DNA of 64,000 bases from Paracamarosporium sp. OC-R06-R3 (GCA_019828545.1 JACVRA010000022.1:372001-436000); one strand, 5' to 3'; shown: positions 45,504 through 59,430, counted from the stretch's first letter. The notes: generated by a model not told the origin, from the sequence alone. Numbers and translations are program-made.

Positions 45504-46327
45504 GACGGGCGGTGGGCGTGAACCCCGCCGAACAGCGGTTGGGGTGGTGTTTACGGGGCCGACGAGCAGCTCATGGCAACATCAAGGACGCAGACGGGCC
45601 AGGGTGATGATTGAATATGCAGAGCAGTACATTGGTCAAGGAAACGGCGCGCGCATGCTGGTTGTTCCCAAGATCGAGTGCCCTCGTGAACGCGGAAGCG
45701 GCCATGCTAGTGCACGGTCCTCGCCGCGTATTCACGTGCCTAGGCGTCTCCAAGGGCACTTTCCTCCGCCTACGTCCGATGACGACCTGGATTATCACTA
45801 CATGTCCTCTGGGATGGATTCAAGAACCTGAGAACTGTGCGGCTATATGATCGTGTGATGTGTTGCTTCTCCAAATTGCGGGGAGAGGCAGTGTGGGGTT
45901 TGCAGCCTCTGCCCATGTCGAGCAGAGGGTTGAAGAAGCCACTCCTCTCGGGTTAAGACTGATCCGTGTCGGGTAGCTTCTTGATGCATACTCCAGCATA
46001 ATGTGTATCTACACATCAAAGTGTAGGACATATGTCTCCTCTCAGCCCTGTTTGCCGCATGTTCTGCCGTTTCCAGGCTCGTACACGGGTACCTCGAAAG
46101 CCCGGCTCCGGTCATGCTCGTGTCCTGATGTGGTACACAAGCAGGTCCGGGCTTGTATTGCGCAATCAGCCGTCCATTTTACAGGTCCATCTGCATCTCA
46201 CTTGCGTACACAGCCACGCCGATCTGCGTATGGCAAGACTAGCGTGGGCAACGTGCCCCTTGCAGCTCAGCTACCCCGCCAGGCCCCTCCACCACAGCAA
46301 ACAGCTTTATCTCCCCTCTGCCCCTCC
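45504..46327. promoter_or_regulatory. Divergent intergenic region, APC2 and FKBP
   Basis: About 0.82 kb between outward-facing starts. A plus-strand frame is open from 46001 into the FKBP exon, but no ATG upstream of 46328 is supported. Promoters inferred from position. Confidence 0.4.
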
Positions 46328-46918
46328 ATGTCCTCCTTCATCAAATCCCTCCAGCGAACCTCCAATTCCAACCTCACGCGCGCCTTCCAACCCCGCACCA
46401 CTTCTTCTCTCTTCCACTCGACCGCTAGAAACATGGGCGTTACCAAGACCACCATCTCTGAGGGCAACGGCCCTTCGCCTCAAAAGGGTGATACCGTCAC
46501 TATGTTGTACACTGGCTGGTTGAAGAATGCGGATGGATCTAAGGGCAAAGAGTTTGATTCCACCCAGAAGCCAGGCCGCGGCCCCTTCCAGACGCCCATT
46601 GGCGTCGGTCGCGTCATCAGGGGTAAGTACGCTGCCTAGCCAGGAGCCTTGTATTTGGCCATGACGGGGAGCCTTGAGAGGTTTTTAGAACAAATGCTGA
46701 CGGTGGCAGGCTGGGACGAGGGCGTTGTGCAGATGAAGCTCGGCGAGAAGGCGACGCTGGACATTTCCAGCGATTTCGCATACGGCGACCGCGAGTTCCC
46801 CGGCCTCATCCCCAAGAACTCCAACCTCATCTTGTAAGTCTCTTTCAGTCCTGTGCAGAGCCTTTGGCATGTATACTAATGTTTTTATAGCGAGGTTGAG
46901 CTCCAGAGGATCAACTGA
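46328..46918 (+). CDS. FKBP-type peptidyl-prolyl cis-trans isomerase
   Basis: Exons 46328-46622, 46710-46833 and 46891-46918 give 148 residues. The C-terminal 113 residues, from a second ATG at 46433 (MGVTKTTISEG), are a complete FKBP12-type domain: VTMLYTGWL, EFDSTQKPGRGPF, GVGRVIRGWDEGV, then FAYGDREFPG and a final FEVELQRIN. The Trp, Tyr and Phe residues of the FK506 pocket are present. The 35-residue extension is basic and hydroxylated (MSSFIKSLQRTSNSNLTRAF ... FHSTARN), like a mitochondrial presequence. Two starts could give mitochondrial and cytosolic forms from one gene. FKBPs catalyse proline isomerisation and bind FK506 and rapamycin. Confidence 0.92.
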
Positions 46919-47374
46919 GCGACTCGCCATGATTGTTGCACTGGCGACCATAAAAGTTTCTCTGCATAAATAGATTTTCGGGCTCCCAAAGCTTAGCTAT
47001 CAAATAGCAACAGCGGTGGACTTCAGAGTCATTGCAGCCCATGAATACCACTCGTGTAGCCTCCAATGTGTGAAAATAAGCTTCTTTGGTCAACTCTATG
47101 CAGACGCTTGTATTTGACGCAGACATCTGGAAGTCTCCCATCACAAATTTCCAAGCTTCCTGACATTGCCGTTGTCGCGCGTCAAACTCCGCACAATGGC
47201 ATGTCTACACGTATTTCTGTTTGACATGCTACTATCCTTGAAAACTAGAGTGAGGTCAAGCACCTAGTCTTTGGAGTTATGAAGTGCCGGATGTGACGGA
47301 TGTGATGGATATCTATTGAACTGGCATGATTTTCATGTGCGCGTATAGAAAATCGCACTGCAATGTACGTCCTC
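46919..47374. other. Convergent intergenic region, no gene seen
   Basis: 456 bp between the FKBP and prefoldin stop codons. Nothing recognisable. Confidence 0.5.
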
Positions 47375-48133
47375 TCATCCATTCGGTGATGAACCCTTCC
47401 TGCCCTCTATCGACGCTCCTGCTTCACGCTCCTTCCTTCTCTGTGCCACATCCCAATTATATACTCGTGCGAATGCCACTTCGAGTGTTGTGATCTGCTC
47501 CCGTAGGAATTCCATGTCCTCCTCGCAAGTCTCCAAGCTTTTCTTTGCCGTGTCGAGTTTGGATTTGAGAAGCTGCTCAGCCTCTGGTATAGGGTATGCC
47601 AGCATGACGTTCGCTCCTAACCATAGGTATACCTCGTCGGTGGGTGGCACCTCTGCCTTCGCATATAGTGTATCGTTGAGTTCAAAGGTCGTCTCGATGG
47701 GGTCTGCGTCTGCCTATTGTGAAAGTCAGTATCTCGCTCGTCGTACTCAGTACGAAGGCATCGTACCTTTCTACTTTTCAGAAACCTAACGGTCTCCAGC
47801 GTTTTCTGGATGTCTGGAATCTTATCCTTGAGGCCCACCGCACGCCGCTGCGTATTCTGCTCCATGAACTGGTATTTCCTGACGCCAGAATATAAGCCAG
47901 ACATTCTCCAAACTTGCGAACTGGTGGAGTCTCACGAGATCATCTCTTTGAAGCTGTTTATTGTACTCTCTACCTCGGAGCGATCGGTAACATAATCTTC
48001 CACGCGGTCAACGAAGGGTGCGACGGGAATGCCGCGCGGATTTGTAGGCGCATCTTTGCTGGGAACGGAATTAGAAAGAGTACGATGCCTGGATACAGGA
48101 CTCTTACCTGCCTGGCTTCAGTGCGGTGGCCAT
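47375..48133 (-). CDS. PAC10: Prefoldin subunit 3 (Pac10/VBP1)
   Basis: Exons 48133-48108, 48058-47936, 47878-47767 and 47713-47375 (minus strand) give 199 residues, with introns of 49, 57 and 53 bp. The order is typical of alpha-type prefoldins: NPRGIPVAPFVDRVEDYV near the N-terminus, a first coiled coil (YQFMEQNTQRRAVGLKDKIP), a beta hairpin (FELNDTLYAKAEVPPTDEVY, then LWLGANVMLAYP), and a second coiled coil (EAEQLLKSKLDTAKKSLETC). Prefoldin is a cytosolic hexamer that delivers unfolded actin and tubulin to the CCT chaperonin. The short first exon encodes MATALKPG plus two bases. Length and architecture match the family. Confidence 0.93.
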
Positions 48134-50788
48134 TGTGAAGCTTGCGGTGCTGCAAGAAAGGCAGCAATCGCTGCAATATTGACGCCGCAGGTTTGCTATG
48201 TTTGCAAGAGCTGCACGTGATGCGGGGGTGCTCATGGATTAGTCACATCCTTGGCGCGCTTGGCAAGTTCCCGCTCCGCCCCCTGTCCCCAACGTTGCTT
48301 CTCCACTTCGAACCATCGATTCCCGAAGCAGGCAGTTCACATCAATATCTCATCGATCTAGATGAACAACCTTAGCTTAAGATTATCCACCGTCGACCCA
48401 ATATGCTTCGATGCTTTCCAACTCTATCACATCATTCACCCTAGTCTCCATAAAGATGAGCACACCATTGCATACATAACATCTCTGAAGCATCGCATGC
48501 ATCATGCTCCCCACAAGATACTGCCGGTTAGCCAAAGAAAGTTTCACTAGCACGCCATTTGTGCATCAGCGGCGCTACTACGCTGTGCGCTTGTGAGGGG
48601 GTCTGCGTAGGCGCAGGCGCAGTAGGATGTCACTCGCATATACGAAGCGTCTCCACGCGAGTTGAAGCAGCCAACGTCGAAGATCGACATACTGCAGCGC
48701 TCTCTTATCAGCTAAATATCTTAGATTTCCTATCTGGATTAGCCCTCCTGCATCCCACGTCTAGCCCGGCCGCATTATCTTTCGTTACGAAAACAAAAGT
48801 TACTCATCAGAAAGACATCTGCAGCCGCAAGAAGCTAGCTTTGCGTTCACACGAGATATGTGGCTCAGCACGCGCCTATCTTCACTCACCGGAACTCCAC
48901 CTTTTTCCGGACCTGCGTCTAAGAGCGTGAAGTCGCCGAGATATCAAAATGTCTTACCAAAATGAAGCGATAACTGCATCTAAATGATTCGGCTCTCAGC
49001 CTTGCTTATGTCTGCTTCCTATTATTCCCACCAGGCCAACCCAGAACAGACGATATGCACAGTCAAGCAATGACATACATAAGCGTAGGGCTACATTCGC
49101 GGATCACGCTACATCGGACTCTATCTCCACAGTGATTTCATTTGTACGGTGACTTGTAAACCCTGCGTCCTGATCTTCGATTCAACAACTTCATGCAACA
49201 TCGCACAATCCTTGCCGGAACTAATCTCACGAGGATCGACTCTTCAGATGATGCTCGTCCAAAAGGCACTATTCTTAAGATGGCTGGATCGATCAAACTA
49301 CCGTCGACTATCTTGACATATCCAAGCCATAATTCGGCGCTTCTACCCGAACCGTGGTTCTTGCTGTGATCTACGTTCGCACTGGTGGCAGGGTTCGCAT
49401 TAGGGTGACTACTGCAAGCAGCCCCACTTCAACCACAATCTTGGACAGATCTCTTTGCATATGCTAGAGGGCTGTGGCTAAGTTCCTGGACCTGCAGATA
49501 CTGCGAACGTCCATATCAGATTGTCTCCGCATCTCTAGATCTTAGGCACGGAACCCTGCGGCTTCGGATGTGTCCGCACTTTGCTGCGACATGCGAGATC
49601 GCTGACAAGTCTTTGTAATTTGAAAGACGTCGTTGTTAGACCTTTTGAATACTATTGAACGTTCGTTCTTCCTCCCATCGCGGATCGGATTCAAATTATA
49701 AAACGGGATGCCATATCCAGACAAAGAAACGACCGTCTTGATGTGGCTACCTGAGATATATGCTAGTACTCCTCTCACGGTAGGATCGTCGAACTAGGAC
49801 TCACTATAGTCAACCCGCTCATTTCGGTACCACCCGTGTGCCTCCGATAATCTCGGTGTCCGGGGAGACGTGCGGATAGGCGGGTGCTGTCAACTAACGG
49901 TTGGCGCTTGCATTCAATATCCGGGGACAGCTCCGCAACGTCATGGCCAAACATTATGTAACTTTTCTAGAGCAAAACAAACAATATGCACAGTGCCTGC
50001 GTCTCAACAAGACCGGAATGGGCCAGCGTCGGATAGTACGACCATACAAGATTGGTTGGAAGGAACACTCTTGGCTTTTTCCAGGGCAGGATGATAGAAA
50101 CGTAATATGTGAAAATCTCCAAGGATTTTAAGGCCGGTCAAGACTGGCCAAAGCTGATCAAGACTGGATAAGGCTGGGGTGCTACTGCAGGTGCAGGTCG
50201 GAGGCTGCCACTGTCACATGTAGATGGACGTCGGAAATCGGGGCTAACAATGAGAAAGGATGGTCATATGAAGGGTCAGTGCGAGGAAAGGCTAGTATCA
50301 TATTCGTTCAACAGGGCTTGTAACACATGCTTAGTGCAGGCGCACAGTGCACAAGTCTATGGAGCGAAGAAGATGCGGAGAGAGATGTAGGCCGAACTGG
50401 ATCCGGGATGAGGGCGGGTGGCAGCAGCAGCCCTGAGAAACGTTCATGGGCTTGGAGAATACTTCTTTGTGTGGGTTAGTGGAGGTTACATACATCAAGG
50501 CAGATGGCATTGTTTTGAAGTAGTCTCTTGGTATTGGTTCAAGGAGAAGGTCGTAAACGTTACACACAGCGAGGCATACAGCCAAACAATAAATGAGGAA
50601 CAGAAAACAGTTCGCAACGCTGAAAAGGTTCAACCGGAACTCCAGACCACCAACCGTAAAACACCCACATTACTACTAAATGCAGTGATGCATGCAAAGA
50701 AAGCCAATCCCAAACGCCCACATTCCAAGGTTCAACGCTTGAACAAATGAAATGCATGCAGTCTATCAACAACATCAAACTTTGGCAT
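48134..50788. other. Gene-free stretch on the 3' side of the PKS
   Basis: About 2.65 kb with only short frames (longest about 120 codons at 48559-48930) and no domain signal. Around 50131-50180 a degenerate direct repeat (TCAAGACTGG) occurs twice about 22 bp apart. No transposon ends were seen. Confidence 0.55.
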
Positions 50789-53700
50789 TCATAGCTTCAA
50801 TCCTTTTTGAATGAGCTTGCCTAATGTGGCACCCTGTGCATAATCAGTATAATGGCCAAGAATACAGGTTGTAGAAGGTCAACTTACGTGATCACCCTTC
50901 ATCATTGTGAAGTGATTTCCTCCCATGACGGCGTATTCGAAATTCTCCTTGGGTACCAGTTGTGCCCAGCCGTTGTCATCGAAGACAGTACGGTTGTTGA
51001 GAAGCCACTTCATAGGCGCCGGGTCCTCTCCCTCTCCTGGGGGTGGGCGAGGATCATCCGGGTTGGGGCACACGCCATCAGTACACCAGATGGCCAACAC
51101 AGGTGGCGCTGTCTTTGGGTTCATCGGAATCGGATCGTAGTCTTTCAGGTTCTTGATTGCGGATGCAAAGTGAGGTAGAAGCCAGCCGGGAGTGCCGCCA
51201 GGCTTACCAGTTCCCAGCAGACCAATCTGATCGAAGAAGATGTGGAGGCGGGCAGGGAGAGGATCAAGCGCGACAGGGCAGGGCGCATCAATGAGGACAA
51301 GGCTCTCAACCTTTTCACCAGCCTCAACAATCATGCGGGCCACTTCGTAGGCCATGACGCCTCCTGCAGACCAGCCACCGATAATGTAAGGGCCTTCTGG
51401 TTGGCGGCGCTTGATCTCTGCCAGGTACAGTGCAGAAACGCCTTCAACACCGCATGTCCACTTCTCGGGACATTTCATAAACGGGCAGTTGAGACCAAAA
51501 ACGGCCATGTCAGGAGAGATGTTCGGAATGGAAATATAGGAGGTAGCACTTCCAGATCCATCGGGCACGAGGAAAAACTTCTTCGTGGCGACCTTAGCAT
51601 TGCCCTGAAGCAGGACAGAGTTGGCAGGAGGAAGACTCGAGACATCGATAACCTTCTCCAGCTTTTTGTTGACTTCAGCAAGCTGAGGTTTGGAAGGCTT
51701 TGAGGCTTTGAGCGTGACCTTGGCAGTAGCCTCAACCCTAGGCTTAGGACGCATGCCTAGCTCATTTTCGATATCTTCGATCGTGACGTTGGTGGTCAGA
51801 AATTCTGACGGAAGATCAATGCCTGTTTGCTCGCGGAGAGCACCCAAGATGGTCAGGCTCATTAGTGAATCCATTCCCATCTCGGAAAGATCGGCCTTGT
51901 CTGTGATCTCAGAGACATCGACGCCCATCTCCTGAGCGACAATCTTGCGAGCGATACTGGCTTCACCATCAACAACCCCGAACGATTCGGTGACTTTGAT
52001 GTCACCGGATTCACTGGGGGCTGAGCTAGCAGGAGTGCTTGCCACACCAGCCTCGAAAGGGGTGGACAAGTCTGAGGTCTCCTCAGTGGTGTCAGACTCG
52101 GCATCATCCTCAGTAAGTGGGGCACCGCCATCATATTGAGAGAAGAACTTCTTCATCTCGCCGACAGTTGGGTAGTCCGTGAAGAGAGTAGAGCTTATCT
52201 CGATGTCTAGATCTTCACGGAACTTAGCCGATATAGTGAGAGACATAAGTGAATCGACGCCGAGGTTCTCGAAGGCAGCCTCATCGACAAGCTCAGTCGC
52301 ATCAACATCAGTCTCCTCGGCAATGATTTTCATGACCCGAGAAGTGATGGAATTGGCAGACTGCTTAGGAGCTTTGACAGCCTTGGGCTTTGCGGCAGGT
52401 CTGGCTGCAGCTTTGACTGGAGCACCTTGAACCTTTGCTGGGGCAGGAGCTGCGATGGCAGCTTTGGCGGGGGTAGCCTTCGTAGGAGCAGCCTTTGCGG
52501 GACCTGCACCAGCCTTTGCTGCACCAGGAGGCGGCATCATGATGTTAAGGGCGCGGCGTGGGATGTTCTGGAATTTTAGACCAGTGACCATACCAATGAC
52601 CTCTTCACCCTCAAGAATGTAGACGTCACCGGCAGAGACATTGCCAGGCTGGGGCTGCATGCGCACGTAAGAACGGTACCTCTTCTCCGGCGACAAGGTC
52701 TTGGATATCTTGATGGAACCCCATCCGTGAGAGATGTAGACAGAGTTGTCGGAGTCGAGGTGATCGGAAGCATTTACGATGAAGCCCGACAAGTGGGCAA
52801 GACTGTCGATCCAGTACGGGGAGCAGAAAAACTCGCCGTCTGCTGAAGTGGTCTGAAACTTCACAGCGGCGGTAGCCTCTGTGGTCTTGCCATCCAAGAT
52901 AACTTCCTCCATGCCGCGATAATTATCGGCGTAGTTGACGAGAGCCTTGAAAAGCTTGTAAGCCATGCCGCGAAGAACCTTGTGTGCGGCACCGGTTTGG
53001 AGCTTCTGCGTGAGATTGTCGATCTGGCTTTGAACCATGAACTGGACGCGTGACCAATCCTCCTTCCAGGTATTGACATCCTCATACTTGACAGTACCAA
53101 AAGCATGCTCGGCAAGCACTTTGGACCCATCAGCAGGGACGGTGCGGTATTTGATCTCGACCTGGTTGGTCTCGAGATCAGCTGTAGCCTCGATCTGAAG
53201 ATGCTGACCTGCAGGTGGGGCAGGATATTCCGGGACTAAACCTTTCGTCACCTCCATGTGGCAAACGTTCAAGCCAGGCGTGGGTAGATTGGGGCGCAGT
53301 TGCTTATACAAGTAATCCGCAACCGTCATAGCTTGATCAGCATATAGCGACGAGGGGCAGAAAGGATTGCCATTGACCTGATGACCGCTAATCGTAGCCT
53401 TGAGCTTAGGATCAGAGAGATCAGATTGGACAACAACAGTTCCAGAATTGGCGTGAAGCTCCTCGCGAACGATACGATGGCAGGATGTGGTGGATAGCTT
53501 GGAGGCAACAGGGACAGGTGCTGCCTCGATAGCCTTGGGTTCGGCGACACGAGGAGCTTCGCCTTTAGTCAGACACCAGTTGTTGTGGTAATCGAGCCAG
53601 TACTTCTTGGTATCGAACGAGTAGGTAGGAAGCTCCAGGAGCTCCTGCGCGTCATTGAAATACCTGTGATATTCGTTCCAATCGAACGACACACCACACA

Positions 53701-56700
53701 AATAAAGAGTGGAGATGCTGGTAGTGAGTGTCTTCCACGCATCTTCATTACGGCGCAGGGATCCTGCAGTGGTGGGCGACCATGCACTCAGAGACGACTT
53801 GACCATGCCGCTGCACACTGGGTGAGCGCCAATCTCGACCCAGGCTGTCTTCTCGTCGAAAGCCTTCTCGTCTTTGCCAGAGTCGAGGGCGCTCCAAAAG
53901 TTGACAGTCTCACGAGCATGGCGAGCCAGGTAGTCGGGTCCGATTATGCCAGCCTCGCGGATGACCTCACCCGTCAGAGGGGAGAGCACCGGCACTTCCG
54001 GCTTGCTGAAGACAATGGAGGCCGCAACAGCCTTGAACTTCTCCAGGATTGGCTCAACCTGAGCGGAATGGAAGGCGAAAGGCACATTTAACTTGGTAGC
54101 CTTGAAGCCCTTGGAGGCAAGCAGGTTGTTGGTGGACTCAACAACATCGACTGTACCACAAAGGACAGTCTCTTCTGGGCCGTTCATGCAGGCAATCTCA
54201 GTCATCTGAGTACCAAGAGCTTCCTTGATGGCCTCGACACTGCCCTTCACAGCAAGCATGCCGTGAGTATTAGCAGTGCACTCCTGCTCAAGGAGCTGAG
54301 CGCGACGACCGACAAGCAGAACCATGTCACTGGCGGAGATTACTCCGGCGACGTGAAGAGCGGCATATTCGCCAAGGCTGTGGCCAATCACGGCAATGGG
54401 CTTAACCCCCCAAGATACCCACATGCGAGAAAGGGCAACCTGAATGCAAGCCATGCCGAGCTGCACGACAACTGGAGAGAGAGTTGCAACATCGGTACCG
54501 TCTAAAAGAGGGATGAACGATGGTAGCTGGTGCAGACGAGCAAGGTTGTTCAGTTGGTCAATGTCAGCCTTGAAGGTGTCCAGTTCGTCGTACAGCTTCT
54601 TCCCAAGAGCCGTATACTGAGAGCCTTGTCCAGTGAAAGTGAAAGCTGTCTTGGTTGGCACCATCGCGATGGGGCTATAGGTGTCCTTGAGCTGGGCCTG
54701 CAGAGCACCCTTCACCTTCGTAATGTCGTCCACACAGACAGCAACACGGTAGTTGTGCTGAATGCGGCGGGCAGTAGTTGTGTATGCCAAGCTTGTGAGC
54801 ATGGTTTCGGGGTGCTGGTCAAGATAATCGATCAGGTTATTGATGTTTTTCTTTAGGGAGGAGATGGACCGCGCAGTGACAGTGACAGTCTGCAATCCCC
54901 TAGGGTCAACGACTGTCGGGGCCTCGCGCAAAGGGCCATCCTCCATCACAACAGCGGTGTTCCCGCCTGCAGCGGAGAAATTGTTCAAGAACAGCCTTCG
55001 TTTCTCGCCACCTTTGCGAGGCCAGGCGACCTGCTTAGTTTCGATATGGATGTTGCGCTGGAGCAAGTCCTTGGGGAAGGTCTTGTTCATGACACCTTTG
55101 ATGCCCACATTGGCAGGGATGGCGTTCTTCTTCATCATCATCAAAACCTTGATGAGAGAATTGATTCCAGAAGCGGCCTCACCGTGTCCAATGTTTGCTT
55201 TGATTGCGCCAAGGTGGAGAGTCTCCTCGGGCTTGCGCTGGCGATTGCGTGGTGCAAAGGCGTTAGTGACCGAGGTCATCTCAATACCATCACCAGCTTG
55301 AGTACCAGTTCCGTGCATCTCAACATAACTGATCTCGTGGGCGTCAACACCAGCATTGGCAAGCACCTTCTTGTAAAGGTATTCTTGCGCGCCAGCATGA
55401 GGATGGGTGATCGAGACAGCCTCGGCGCTATGGTTGGTAGCGGCTCCAAGGATGCATCCAAGGATGTTGTCCTTATCAGCGATAGCGTCTTCGTAGCGCT
55501 TGAGGATGACCGTACCACAGCCATCGCCACGGCAATAGCCGTCAGCATCGTTATCATAGGTCTTGCAGCTGCCAGTCTTAGACAGAAATTGGCCCTTGCT
55601 AAGACCAGAGAAAATATCAGGATTTGTCAAGACGTTCAAGCCACCAGCACATGCAGTATCACAGTCGCCAGACCATAGTGAGGTGCAGGCGAGCTGAATT
55701 GCAGCGAGGGATGATGAACAGGCAGTGTCAATGCTGTACGATGGACCAGAAAACTTGAAGTAGTAGTTGATCCTGCCAGGTGCGAAAGCGCGCACACCAC
55801 CAGTGATGAAGTAGGTATCCACGTTCTCGGCAGCATTGATCTCACGCCAGTCATCTGAAGTCTGCCCATAGAAGGTTCCGATACGTTCGAGCTTGCTGGA
55901 AGGAGTTCGGTTGGGGACATAGCCAGACATTTCCAAAGCCTCGTAAGCAGTCGTAAGTGCAAGTCGACCCATAGGGTCGGTCTGAGCAGCCTCGCGAGGT
56001 GACATGTTGAAGAAACGAGGATCGAAAAGCCCTGGTTCGTCGATGAAGCAACCGTAGGGAGTGTGGCTTTTGTTCTTCCCTTTGCCAGAGGGATCGCAGT
56101 GAGCCTGGGCGTCGAAACGATCGGACGGCACCTCTCGATGGACATCGAGGCCCTTCTCAAGTAGGTCCCACAACTGCTCGTGGGAAGCGGCACTGGGGAA
56201 ACGACCCGCCATACCGACAATGGCGATCTTGTCATTCTGTGTGCGGCCCTTGGAGTGGTTGGTCTTCGCAAACCAAGCAGTGTGGTCGCGAACAGTGACA
56301 GAAGACTGACCGCCAGCCTTGAGTGCGGACGCAAGGCTATTCACAACGTTGGTGACACCGATAGCGGAGACTGACGCCTCGGCGTTGCTGACGTTGGTGA
56401 CTTGTGAGACGACTTCCTCCAAAAGATTGTCCCACCGTACCGGCTCGAGGAGAATTTCGCTCAAGGCATTCCGAAGGAGATCCAATGTGTTGGTTGCAGT
56501 GTGACATTGGCCATCCAATGCGGAGTGCATGAGCGCGTGAGGACGAGAGCTTTTGAAGAGCTCGACGAACGGGCCACTCAGAATGCGATCGATGTCGGCG
56601 TCGTTGTAGAGGTGGGGTGCATGGTAAGGCGCATACACAGGGATTGACACTCGAGTATTGTTTTTGAATGCGTTTACCTCTGCGAAGAGGCGTTTGGTAG

Positions 56701-57385
56701 TTGATGGCGGTCCACTGACGGTAATGGCCATCACGCTAACGGCGCTAACGTACGCCTGTGCAGAGACAGGTATGTTGCGCTCGCGGTGAAAGTCCGCGAT
56801 GGCACTCTTTGCGGCATCCTCAGAGACTCCGGCGACAATAGTAGACCAGCTCTCTCGCGAGCCGTCGATTGCATCTGCCGCTGTCCCCACGCATGTGCCC
56901 GTGCGGAAAGCGACCCTGACAGCCTCGACGGCGAGCGGCAGCAAGTCACCTACGTTCTTGGAAGACGCAACAACAGAACCTGCGATCAAACCGGTGCATA
57001 GCCCGAGCACTCTTGTGTTGGCAGCATTGGGCAACTCTGTATAATTCTCGCTGTAGTAACTTGAGGAGTCAACTCGGTTCAAACGAACATGTATGATCGC
57101 AACTTACCCGATGTAGTGCGCTAATTGTGCTATTGTAACTAAGCAGCTCTCTAACTGGGTGATTTTTGAGCCTTTGGCGTAGTATGCTTCAACCAAGTCT
57201 TGGACAGTGAGGAAGTCTGGTATCTGCTGTCGCTGCGAATGCGGCAGCTTCTGTGCCTCTTCTCGTAGTACAACACTCGTGCGCTCCAGGAATGTTTTGA
57301 GCAGTGCATTATCCTTCCACGTGACAGCCTTTCGCAGAACCACATACTGGTCCGCGGTCTGATCACCGAAGATTAGGGTGTTCAT
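50789..57385 (-). CDS. PKS1: Non-reducing polyketide synthase, melanin (tetrahydroxynaphthalene) type
   Basis: Exons 57385-57108, 57059-50888 and 50833-50789 (minus strand) give 2164 residues. Domains in order: SAT with GLCTG near residue 110; KS with DTACSSSLAAIQ (Cys about 540) and HGTGTQAGD; AT with IGHSLGEYAAL (Ser about 987); product template with SGHQVNG (His about 1319) and a WIDSLAHLSGF segment; two ACPs with GVDSLMSLTI (Ser about 1696) and GMDSLMSLTI (Ser about 1824) joined by Ala/Pro/Lys- and Thr/Ser-rich linkers; thioesterase/Claisen cyclase with GGWSAGG (Ser about 1990) and GNHFTMM. This SAT-KS-AT-PT-ACP-ACP-TE order and the KS region fit the synthase of 1,3,6,8-tetrahydroxynaphthalene, precursor of DHN melanin. 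All active-site residues are intact. Other naphthopyrone-type synthases share the layout, so the product is inferred. Confidence 0.92.
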
Positions 57386-58600
57386 TATGGCGGTCGATCG
57401 GGTGGGGTATATTAAAGGTGAAGAATGGTTTGAAGGGCTTGCGAATACTGGAAAGTGCCAATACAAGCAGTCACACTCAGGTCTTAAGCTGAATGGGACA
57501 AAGATGAGGTCGAGGTCGAGGTCGGAGAGGTCAACGATAGCGTTGGTGAAGTACTTCTTGAACGAAGAAGAACCTCTAGAAGGTGAAGGAAACCCTAGAA
57601 AGCGGGTGATTCGACACGTACAGAAGGGTACCAAGAGACTGTGTCAGAAACGAACTGTTTGATAGATTGACGGAAATGGGTGTCCTCTATATTTGTAGGC
57701 CTGTGAAAGTTCTGAGAGATCAGGGCTGTGGCCTAGGCGGAGATCGTGCGATTGCAAGCCCACTCCTCGGTACCGGATATGTAAGAGCACTGATACGGGG
57801 CTCATGCAGCGCCGGACGATGTAGAGCAGCAGCATGTTGACGTGAGGACCAAAGTGGAGCATTGGATAATCCTTCCCTAGTCGGTACAGCCATGATTCCA
57901 AGGATTGATGGCGTGCACAGATGGGACTGGTCCGTTAGAGCATCCACGGCTATTGTTAGACGACCCGGGCTAGACGGGATACCCAGCTGCTCAGATATCT
58001 AGCCCATGCATCAGGGATGATAGCGACTAGAGAGATGAGACGTGGGAACATCGTGTTGTCAGGGCGCTGTCTCGAAGTTCGGGTGAACTAATCGGATCCC
58101 CATCGGCCGGGGTGGCTGTGGAGTTCAATTTTGGTGTCGACCTGTCAGTTATGTCAGCCAACATCAGGTTTTGGACGCAATGCAGTTTAGAGCTGCGCAA
58201 ATAGTCATAGTGAATTCACCGAACCGTGGAAGCTATGACAAAGGCGTCCGGCAGCTCGATTGAGATGCAACCGCAGTCGCGCTGGTCAGCTTGATAGGAC
58301 ATTTTGAGCGCCCAAGCCATGACAGTTCCTCGAATCGCGCATGCATCACTGTTTGAACATGTTTAACCTTTGCTGAAACGTCATAACGAGCCTTCGATAC
58401 CAGGGACATCGGCAAGGCGGGCCTTCAGCATGGTTTGCCCCCAAAGTTGCAATAGCGCATGCTTCCAACTAATCTAGATCAACGACCGCAAGACAGTGGC
58501 AATACATTGGCCGAGGTGAGCATTGGTGTTTAGTGGCCCGCTTGAGGGCCAGCGTCGGCAGAAGCTGCTCGCTTGAAGCATGGGTTAATGTCAGACCAAA
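57386..58600. promoter_or_regulatory. Upstream region of the PKS
   Basis: Sequence 5' of the PKS start. On the minus strand a TATA-like CTACAAATATAGAG occurs at 57685-57698, about 300 bp before the ATG. I cannot identify transcription-factor sites with confidence. No coding frame is supported. Confidence 0.4.
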
Positions 58601-59430
58601 CCGCTCAAAATGTTAGATCGCCGGGATGTTTCACGCCCGCGAAGCAAGCCCTCGGTGGCTAGCGCAGCTCTTGTGGGCCCAACCACGATGCGATAGCCGC
58701 CCGTTTTCGGATATCTGGCTACAAGTGCGGTCAAGTTGGGAGGCCGTGAGTCTCTTGTTTGACCAGTGCGAAGGCTAGCAGAACAGCAGCCCTCCGGGCA
58801 GAGACCACGCACATGGAAATTCGTCAACAGTTTTTCGAAGCAGAGCTCATGTGCAGGGCAAGTGAAAACATTCAGTGACAATGAGTTCTCAACAGCAAGA
58901 GATTAGCGACTAGTGCCAATCCTTGCGTGATTGTCGTTAGTCTCCATGCTCTCGCGCTTCCCCACACGGAAACATGGCCATGTCCGGATGCATCTGTACT
59001 ATGCCGTGTGTACAATATAAAGTGGATGGAGCTGGCTGGCTTGCACGCCTCGAACCGCCTGGATGTACTCAACAGGGCCCTGACAGGCAGGGAGCCATGG
59101 AACCGTGACATATGGCCATGTGAAGCCGCACCTAGCATCTTGCGGAAAGATAACGAAATGTGCCTCATCGGATCTCTTCACTCAGTGAGCAGCCCATGCT
59201 TCATCGGGAAAGCGTCGTGTAAGATCAATGAGTAACCGTCGGGTCCACAACAGGATACGGCTGTGGCGGACTCGTGGGCTTCCCGGCGGAGGGCTGAGGC
59301 GGAGAGCGGAGCGGAGACCGAGCGACACAACGCCCTCGGATTCTGCTGCTTCGCTTGGCTTGTGAAGATCTGATGCGAGCTCGTCGGCGTGGTTGTGGCA
59401 ATGGTGATGGCGGTGATGTTGGCACGCGTG

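Noticed and set aside
48559..48930. 123-codon plus-strand frame
   Set aside because: No domain, no splice partners and no codon signal; length is within chance expectation.
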